Of a DNA stretch of 64,000 nt, positions 57,385-64,000 are shown one piece after another. Numbering within the stretch: position 1 is the stretch's first letter; each line of letters begins with the position of its first letter. Under the pieces are notes generated by a model. That model did no database searches, was not told where the DNA came from, and saw only the letters and a program-made list of their open reading frames with translations. Both the position numbers and the translations under genes were made by a program. Source of the DNA: Blepharisma japonicum (Eukaryota; Ciliophora; Heterotrichea; Heterotrichida; Blepharismidae); contig CATKHK010000009.1 of the NCBI GenBank assembly GCA_949751835.1, forward strand, positions 124,001 to 188,000. Direction: 5' to 3'.

Positions 57385-59169
57385 TTATAAAAGCTTAGAC
57401 ATCACTCTTTCATCCAAATTAAATTTATAATACCCGTTTTCTAAGCTAGTCCCAATGAAAATTGCTCCTTTATTATATGAGCAAAGCACTTGGCTTGGCC
57501 CATCTATAAAACTTCCAATTGGTTTCCAAGTATCATCATCTCCAATTTCGCTCTCATAAGCCAAGCCATATCCACACTCAATTAAAAATGCACGGCCTGC
57601 AGCGCTAACTAATATCTTTCTTTTATTTTCTGCAAAATCAAACAAAATTGGAGTAAAATAATCTTCATCAATTTTATATCGCAAAATTTTACTATTTAGC
57701 TTCCAAGAAACCAGAATATTTTTATCATAAACTATGCAATTGCACAGGAAATCAGGCTTTGGTAAAGATGCTAATTTAATTCAGCTTGATTCATATTTCT
57801 CTGAAAGATTTAGCCTGTAGTTATTATTAGATCCTCCAAAACAGTAAATATTTTGATCATAGTAAACTGCAGATGACCATTTCGCAGGAATTCGTAGTGA
57901 TAGAGTTTGAACTCGAAGTTCCTCATCAATAAGGAGAGAAATATCAGAAATAGCACTATTTCCAAAGCAAAACAATCTTCCATTAGGAATCTGTGCTATG
58001 CATGTCCCTGCATCTAAAACTTCAGAAATATTCAATAATTTAGAGTTTGCATTTTGAGTTTCAGTGTCATAAATATTTAATTTGGTCCTATTATTTTCTT
58101 TGGTAGCCAAGACAAGAGAAGTTTTTTGACGATAGGCATTAACATAGCCTTTATAAGCTTGCTCAAGATGCTGGTTGGAAACAATTAAATCTTTTCAGTC
58201 ATTTTGATATAATTGAGAGGTGTTTCTGAAATCTTTTTCTGTATAGTCTTCATTTGAATTACTTCTGACCTGGCTAGTTTTAATTCTCAATTCTTTTATT
58301 TTTTCAACAATTTCTTTTTTTATTTTGTCTTTCTGCTCAGTCTCGATTTGAAATTTTGTTAAACTTTCAAGATTTGCTTTAATACTGGAATGCTTAGAAT
58401 TGATATCTTCAGAGATATTTTGTAAAAGTTTATTTAGGTTTTTAGCATCACAATCTCGAAAAAAAGTGAAATCTTCTTTAGTCTTCTCAACTTCTGTTTT
58501 CAGACTTTCTATAGAACTTTCCATATCACATATTTTTTCATCATATTCGGTTATGTTATAATTCGTGGATGTAATAAGATTACTGACTGATTTTTCTAGT
58601 TTATGAAGCCTAGTGTCAAAATAGACTTCAAGTTTTGTATTTATATAGCGCTCAATCATACTATCCATTTTTTTGTTAAATGTGCAAAATCATTTCGCAT
58701 TTTCATAATCCTCAGACTTCAAAGGGAGGAGCGTTTTTAGTTTTGCAATGGCTTCTTCTGGGTTTAAATTAAGTGTCTGGGTTATTGGATCTTTTTCATA
58801 TTTTGATACTTTTTGTGTTTGCATAATTTTGTTTAAGCTGTTATTTATTTCTAATAAATCAGAATCAAAACTCTCAAAAGATTCTTTAATCTCTTTTACT
58901 GTGCTAGAGAGGCCTTTTCCTAAGGTTTCAAGTAATTTTGCTTTTGCCTTTACTTGCTTGGATTTCTCTTTATTAAGAAAGCTTAGAATTGCATCTTTTG
59001 TACCTTCATGAGGTTCGTAAAGGAAAAACTCATATTTATGATCTACTGGAGGCAATTTAATATGCTTCCCTAAATGCGCTTCACAAATGTAAATCCATGG
59101 AGAAGTGCAAGGGCAAGTGTATTCAACTTCATTAGAGCAGCTTGGGAAGAAGCATTGATAAGTACTCAT
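57385..59169 (-). CDS. Zinc-module / coiled-coil / kelch-like protein, second copy (594 aa)
   Basis: ATG 59169 to TAA 57385 is open with three TGA codons as Trp (NAKWFCTFNKK, QNDWKDLIVS, YESSWIKLASLP). The N-terminal zinc module is C-x4-C-x7-C-x-C-x6-C-x2-H-x3-H-x6-H (CFFPSCSNEVEYTCPC...CEAHLGKH). This is the same spacing as in the protein at 30349. A longer coiled coil follows (about residues 60-300), then kelch-like blades (NIYCFGGSNNNYRLNLSEKYESSWIKLASLPKP; RLFCFGNSAISDI). It is a paralog of the 30349 gene with a longer stalk. Probably an adaptor that binds a partner through the propeller; no enzyme domain is present. Confidence 0.82.
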
Positions 59170-59609
59170 TTTATAGAATTCTAAAAAAAAATGGATTTTA
59201 CCCTAATTTTTACTGCTTAAATTAAGCTCATAAATAAAAATTACATTTTTCTATGCTAATGCATTCTCGTAAAATGTTCAAGCTTCTTAAAATAAAATAA
59301 TTAAATAATGCCTACATTAATAAAATACCGATCTGCCTATCACAGTACTCATAATAGTTCTATCCCGCTAAGACTGATAAGCACAGCCTCTGACTAGTTA
59401 TACAGAAGTAATATTATTTCTAAGAACACGCTGACCTAGCAAATCATATTGGCTAGCTTGTGGACCAGCATGAGCAAATGGCAAAAACTCTGGAAGCAGG
59501 CAACTCCATACTGGCTGCCAAGCTTTATAAATCTAACGTATTTAACCCTTAAATTCAGATATTTATCTTTTAATTATGCATTTTAATTCTTAATATTATA
59601 GCATATTCC
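59170..59609. other. Intergenic region containing the unexplained island
   Basis: It lies between the start of the second kelch gene and the SPO11 stop, both on the minus strand. Apart from the 59308-59586 island, it is AT-rich and featureless. No tRNA-like A or B box was recognised. Confidence 0.5.
59308..59586 (+). other. GC-richer island with a 92-codon frame broken by two TAGs
   Basis: The stretch from about 59320 to 59545 is visibly richer in G+C than any spacer nearby. On the plus strand a frame runs from ATG 59308 to TAA 59584-59586, interrupted only by TAG at 59395 and 59437. After the second TAG it reads QIILASLWTSMSKWQKLWKQATPYWLPSF. Neither TAG can be removed by a 15- or 16-nt GT...AG intron. 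The minus strand is also open for about 50 codons (AWQPVWSCLLPEFLPFAHAG). It may be a decayed gene, a structured RNA or a coding sequence that reads TAG. I cannot decide. Confidence 0.4.
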
Positions 59610-60749
59610 TTAAATTCATGCACCTTTTTCTATCTTCCTTCCAATATAATCACTAATATTTCCTTCCATCAAAATGCTTTCAATTTCAAACTTTTCATTT
59701 GAATCTCTCATCTGTATCAAGCTATCTTTCCATTGCAAAAATCGTCTATTTTGGTAGCTATTAGGCAACTGTTTAAACTGGGATCTGTCTACCAATTTTT
59801 CTATTAATTTAATATCCCCATTTGTCAAAGGTAAAGGGTTTCCTTGGCAATCCCCAAAATGAATTCCAAGCCAATGAGAAAATGGCAGTGCCAAACTATC
59901 GCATTCTCCGGACAATTTAAATGACCCAAATGTATAAGTACAAAGAATCTGAAACCCGTGAGGGTCAAAATCAGTCAAAATAAAGACAGGGATTCAACTT
60001 CTTTCTTCAATAATTCTCCTAGCAAATTCTCTTGTTACTAAATCTGGATATCCACACCCAGTTAGCCCTATTGCATTATAAGAATCAAAAAAGTGCTCAT
60101 CTACTAGTCTGCTAAGGACTGTATCTTTTTCAATTATGATAATAAATTCTGCATCAGTCTCTATATTAGAAACAATATCCATATCTGGAGGTATTTTGCA
60201 TACCCTATTCCCAACTTGGACTTGGACCTCAGAATCATAATAAGATACGTTTCCTGCGATCAAGCCTTTTCCTGCACTAATAATATTAAGTCTATTCCTA
60301 GGCACTTGTAAAAGAGATGCAGCTTGCTCTATAGCGGTATCTGAATTATTTTGCTTTCCAAACAGCTGGGGGTCTTGATAATAAATTTCTCGCTTAGTTG
60401 ATTTTGTTCCATCTTGAAGATTTATATAGATAACTTCTAAAACCTTCATAAGTCTTGCATATCTTTTTGTACTTTTTGCATTGCCTACCGTTATTGTTTG
60501 AAAATTCGACTGACTTAGTCTATTTACCCCAGTAGCTGGGTCATACTCTGTATTTTTCGAATTTTGCAGAAAATTAAACGACGGGCTTTGCGCTGTAAAA
60601 ACCTGTGTGACCGCCTTTATCACCAAATTTTCAATTCTCTCCATAATTTCCTGTGCCGGCACATGTTGCGAAAACTGTGACAAATTTGGTATATCTTGTT
60701 TATATTTTGTTCAAAACTGAAAACTCAGCTCTGCTAAAGAATTCAGCAT
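59610..60749 (-). CDS. SPO11: SPO11 meiotic transesterase (379 aa)
   Basis: SPO11 makes the DNA double-strand breaks that start meiotic recombination. The ATG at 60749 (MLNSLAELSFQFWTKYKQ) is chosen because the frame is open to it, with TGA as Trp at residue 13; a downstream in-frame TTG is not needed. The 5Y-CAP part holds the catalytic tyrosine pair 123-124 in TKREIYYQDPQLF. The TOPRIM domain has Glu in IIIEKDTVLSRL and the DxD in LTDFDPHGFQ. Two further TGA codons are Trp, in ERSWIPVF and in the terminal KGAWI, which matches the conserved family ending GGWI. Length is near the 396 of the human protein. Ciliate SPO11 acts in conjugation; expression should be confined to that stage. Confidence 0.95.
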
Positions 60750-60801
60750 CTACTGAAGATATTTATTTAAATTTCTTTAGTAATACCGCTTTACTATAAA
60801 T

Positions 60802-62025
60802 ATGTCTTTCCGAGAAATCAGGAACTTTTGTGAAATCATGCGCTCATTAGGCTACTCACGCATCATTTCGATGGAAAATTTCCGAACCCCGAATTTCGAG
60901 CTAGTAGCCGATATATTGGACTGGCTCCTTTTAAGGTAAAGTTTATATAGGGTTGACCCTGAGTGTGATATTCCAAATGATATTGAAGAAGAAAGACAAA
61001 GAATAAACTTCATTACGAACGTTGCTAAGTTTTTCTTATCAAAAACCCGAATAAAGCTGCATTTAAGGAAGCTTTATGAAGCTAACGGGTATGCAGTCAG
61101 AGAACTATTGAAAATTGCGACGATGCTTTATAAGGCACAATCATCATCGTCAAAAACTGACGAAGAATCCTGTAAGATATAGCTAGTGATGGATATTGCA
61201 ATGAGCTCAAAGCTGCAAAACCTGAAAACTGCACATGGCTTGGCAACTCAAATTACTGATACAGGCGCCAAGCTATTTGATTTATTAGCGAAAGAAAAAG
61301 ATCTGAGGGATGCAAGGGAAAAAGCATTAGGATTTTTAGATAATATTTCAAGGAATTTAGACTCTAATGCAGAACAAGAATACATAAGAAAATGCATCAG
61401 AGATATCATACAAAGTCAAACTGGAAACTTAGCACAGATGGAAAAAATGCTTGAGGAGCTCGAAAATGATGAAAAAACTCTTGAAGCAAAGATAAAGAAA
61501 AGAACAGGAGAGCTGGAAAGGGCTGAAAAAAGAATGAAGTCTCTACAAACTGTCAGGCCTGGGTATATGGATGAATATGAAAGGCTGGAACAAGAAATTG
61601 AAAAATTATACGAAGTTTATGTAGTCAGGTTCAGAAACCTTGCCTTTCTAGAACATGATTTAGATGAATATAGCCAAAAGGAAGAAGAAAAATCCAAACA
61701 AATTTCAGAATCTTTGAATCAGCAAAGGAATGAAATTATTGAAACTCAGAAAAGAAGGTTAATTGGGGATGGAGAATTTGAAGAAGGAGATGTTGAGCAG
61801 AATCCTCCTCCTAAAGGAAAAGCTGGTAATAATAATGCTGCCAATAATAGAGAAAGACCTATGGAAGCTAGACAAAATAATAGAAGGCAGCCGAAACAAG
61901 AAGAAAGTGACGAAAGCGATTTAATTGATGAAGATGAAGAAGAAGGATCACTTGAGGTAGATGAAGAAGGCTCTGAGGAAGAGCTGGAAGAGGAAGAAAG
62001 TGAATCAATTGATAATGATTTTTAA
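60802..62025 (+). CDS. IFT38: IFT38/CLUAP1, intraflagellar transport complex B subunit (397 aa), two introns
   Basis: IFT38 is a peripheral IFT-B subunit needed to build cilia. Removing two 15-nt introns (60936-60950 and 61172-61186) joins [42 protein letters not shown], the calponin-homology-like N-terminus, to [23 protein letters not shown] and then to [35 protein letters not shown] coiled coil follows (residues about 190-300, with [24 protein letters not shown], a family hallmark). The acidic tail ends in SIDNDF, as in CLUAP1. Length fits the family. Either intron, if retained, truncates the protein before the coiled coil. The start is 52 bp from that of SPO11. Confidence 0.96.
60936..60950 (+). 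other. IFT38: 15-nt intron in IFT38
   Basis: GTAAAGTTTATATAG, phase 2, with an in-frame TAA from GTAA and A at position 10. Splicing joins DWLLLR to VDPECDIP. Confidence 0.93.
61172..61186 (+). other. IFT38: 15-nt intron in IFT38
   Basis: GTAAGATATAGCTAG, phase 1, with TAG at positions 9-11 in frame and A at position 10. Splicing joins KTDEES to LMDIAMSS. Confidence 0.93.
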
Positions 62026-62217
62026 AATCTTCTTAAATAAATTTATTTATATGATTTATCAACAAAAATATTAGATGTATCCATCTTTTACCTTATGTTA
62101 AATCTATTATTCCAAGCCATTTTTAAACACATCAAGTTACCATTTTTATATGGTATCTTAATCCCACATGTATAAATTCAAATAAAATTGGGGGCATAAT
62201 TTTCTTATAATTAATAA

Positions 62218-62631
62218 ATGGCAAGAACTAAGCAAACAGCTCGTAAAACTCCAGCTGGGAAAACCCCAAAGAAGCATTTAGCCACCAAAGCAGCCAAAAA
62301 GGTGTCAGCAGTCACCACTTCAGGCGTTAAAAAGCCTCACAGATTCAGACCAGGAACTGTAGCCTTAAGAGAAATCAGAAAATATCAAAAAAGCACTGAA
62401 CTTTTAGTCAGAAAGCTCCCATTCCAAAGACTTGTAAGAGAAATCGCCCAAGAATTCAAAACTGACCTCAGATTCCAGTCTTCTGCAGTTTTAGCACTCC
62501 AAGAAGCAGCTGAAGCTTACCTCGTTGGACTTTTTGAAGATACCAATCTTTGTGCGATTCATGGGAAGAGAGTGACGATTATGCCAAGAGATATGCAGCT
62601 TGCTCGCAGAATTAGAGGAGAAAGAACTTAA
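62218..62631 (+). CDS. Divergent histone H3 variant B (137 codons)
   Basis: The histone fold is close to canonical ([69 protein letters not shown]). The tail begins [40 protein letters not shown]. So S10 is Thr followed by Pro, one residue is inserted before the K18-equivalent region, and S28 is replaced by Val-Ser. Mature length is 136. It differs from variant A mainly in the tail and at scattered fold positions. It lies between IFT38 and SF-assemblin with no other histone gene beside it. Which of the two, if either, is the bulk replication-coupled H3 cannot be told from this window. Confidence 0.95.
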   Translation: MARTKQTARKTPAGKTPKKHLATKAAKKVSAVTTSGVKKPHRFRPGTVALREIRKYQKSTELLVRKLPFQRLVREIAQEFKTDLRFQSSAVLALQEAAEAYLVGLFEDTNLCAIHGKRVTIMPRDMQLARRIRGERT

Positions 62632-62914
62632 TTTAGGTTAATTCATATATTGTAGAAATTTTTGTAATTTAATGTCATAAATAGAAACGAGCTAAAGTAA
62701 AGGGCTAAATAAAGATTGAGTGTTTTTAATCGGAGAGATTTTAGAAAGGGTTGATTTAAGCAGAAATAGATTGAAAGTTGAGTGTAAGAGTACTAAATGA
62801 TTTCTTTTTATAGGGTATTCAATATAATAATAACAAAAACTCAGAATTAAATATTAGATATTAGCTACTATCACTAGTTCTTATAATTTAATAAATTATT
62901 TATAGCTTGCTTAA

Positions 62915-63670
62915 TTAAATATTTGTTAAAGAATTTAATTTGCCACACGTCTCTTCAAGGAGCCCTAACAAAGTTTCTTCAGAGTTTTCCCTTTCATTTC
63001 TTTCTTGTTCAATCTCGCTTTTAATTTTTGCAATCAAGTCTTGGAGCATTACAAGCATAGCTTCTTCGGTCTCCTCCCTTGCTTTACTCTCATTTTCCAT
63101 CAATTCTTGCATTTCCCCCACTTTTTCACTAATTTTTTCATTTAAATCCTTCTCTGTTTTTCCTAGATCAATTTTTTCATTTTCCATCATTTCTTCAATT
63201 CCGCTAATTTTTTCTTCAAGAAAATTTTTTATATTTTTTATTGAATCTCCCCTTAATTGGCTTTCCCTTGCTAAATCTGCTTGAACTGAACTTATCCTAT
63301 CATCAAATATTTTCTGAAACTTTGTATCTGAATCTCTTTTTTCTTGATCAGATTCATTGAGCAGACGTTTAAGGGCTAACTCAAGATTAGTTAATTCATT
63401 GACTTTAGAATCAAAATAAGTTTCTCTACTTTCTTTTAAGCGGGATAAGGAATCTGAAATATTATCTAACTGAGCTTTGTGTGCAGAAAATTTTTTCGAA
63501 TTTTGTTCTTCAGATTCCCAAAGATGATGCTCGAGATCTTTACATTTTTGCTCAAGTTGATCAACTCGTGCTCCATTGTCAGTGTCGAGACCGGTTTGAA
63601 TCGTTGCAAGACGGCTTGATATTTGAAGAATTCGATCTTGATGAAGACTTGAGAAGCTACTAAAACTCAT
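62915..63670 (-). CDS. SF-assemblin (striated fibre assemblin), 251 aa
   Basis: SF-assemblins polymerise into the striated rootlet fibres attached to basal bodies; in ciliates they form the kinetodesmal-type fibres. The ATG at 63670 gives MSFSSFSSLHQDRILQISSRLATIQTGLDTD, the short non-helical head and family entry sequence. The remaining 220 residues are a continuous segmented coiled coil (DLEHHLWESEEQ, EDKDL-type EMMENEKIDLGKTEKDLNEKISEKVGEMQELMENESKAREETEE), ending GLLEETCGKLNSLTNI. Length is typical of the family. No TGA or stop-bearing intron is present. Confidence 0.9.
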   Translation of the reverse strand: MSFSSFSSLHQDRILQISSRLATIQTGLDTDNGARVDQLEQKCKDLEHHLWESEEQNSKKFSAHKAQLDNISDSLSRLKESRETYFDSKVNELTNLELALKRLLNESDQEKRDSDTKFQKIFDDRISSVQADLARESQLRGDSIKNIKNFLEEKISGIEEMMENEKIDLGKTEKDLNEKISEKVGEMQELMENESKAREETEEAMLVMLQDLIAKIKSEIEQERNERENSEETLLGLLEETCGKLNSLTNI

Positions 63671-63889
63671 ATAAATATGGGATTGGGAAATATTTACATC
63701 TTTAAATCTTTGAGATAAGGTAATCTATGTTTTTATAAATAGTAATTCATTATTAAGCTTTTAAATATAACCATTAAAAATATTAAGCACGAATTTATAA
63801 TCTTTGAACTATGAATTAAAACATCACAATTTTTATCTCATTTCTATTTATATTATAATTAATTAATTCAGAAAAATATTCCAATTATA

Positions 63890-64000
63890 TTAATACTTAG
63901 GAACAAATCTTGCAAAATAGCTTTCTAAAAATTTCCCATGATCAAATTGGTCTGCTTTATCATTAAAAGTAATGATATATTTTTCATAGAGCTCATCTTC
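63890..64000 (-). CDS. C-terminal end of a gene entering from the right edge
   Basis: The minus strand is open from the window edge to TAA at 63890-63892, giving EDELYEKYIITFNDKADQFDHGKFLESYFARFVPKY. The last 36 residues look like the end of a folded domain, with no known motif. Base composition is coding-like compared with the AT-rich spacer beyond it. The family is unknown; the start is outside the window. Confidence 0.6.
   Translation of the reverse strand, partial: EDELYEKYIITFNDKADQFDHGKFLESYFARFVPKY

Noticed and set aside
59395-59410. A minus-strand 16-nt GT...AG stretch that would extend the antisense frame in the island
   Set aside because: Position 10 is not A and the stretch does not resemble the nine supported introns, so the antisense gene model was not adopted.
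62964-62973. A single CCCTAACA, the heterotrich telomere unit
   Set aside because: Only one copy, inside the SF-assemblin coding sequence; chance match, not a telomere or addition site.

Overview
The window looks like macronuclear DNA of a heterotrich ciliate, best matched by Blepharisma. Three things point there. (1) Many conserved proteins are open only if TGA is read as tryptophan, for example citrate synthase, SPO11, CDK5RAP3, a cytosolic carboxypeptidase and kelch proteins, while TAA and a few TAG end genes. (2) Nine introns are all exactly 15 nt, GT...TAG with A at position 10. (3) The DNA is AT-rich, gene-dense and full of cilium genes. Stentor has similar introns but the standard code. 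The older listing of UAG as Gln for Blepharisma is not supported, because TAG is needed as a stop here.

Layout. 1-1210: a 5' coiled-coil fragment on the minus strand and a small two-helix membrane protein. 1270-13776: a complete 4168-residue axonemal dynein heavy chain on the minus strand. 14251-18818: unknown basic proteins, a pre-SET/SET/post-SET methyltransferase and TECR. 18979-24966: CCT8, small proteins, CDK5RAP3 and a FAM136A-like protein. 25327-33480: a long coiled coil, an acyl-thioesterase-like hydrolase, a variant histone H3, a zinc protein, a Rab11-like GTPase, a zinc/kelch protein, a DOT1-like methyltransferase and a protein with two helix-turn-helix-like repeats. 33568-44331: citrate synthase, an unknown 550-residue protein, and a 2176-residue LamG/REJ/GPS membrane receptor with a decayed partial copy upstream. 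44332-57092: AGBL2/3-like carboxypeptidase, a B-box/KSP/EF-hand protein, an Sfi1-like protein, eL21, CFAP61 and a frameshifted pseudophosphatase. 57385-64000: a second zinc/kelch protein, an unexplained GC-richer island, SPO11, IFT38/CLUAP1, a second variant H3, SF-assemblin and the C-terminal end of another gene.

How the genes relate. There is no operon logic, but many products serve the cilium or basal body: dynein, CFAP61, IFT38, SF-assemblin, Sfi1-like, and the tubulin-deglutamylase family. A chromatin group (two H3 variants, SET and DOT1-like enzymes) is scattered among them. Gene packing is extreme. Two divergent pairs have start codons separated by only 22 bp, and one convergent pair abuts with no gap. 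No rRNA, tRNA, CRISPR array, telomere array or intact transposon was recognised by eye.
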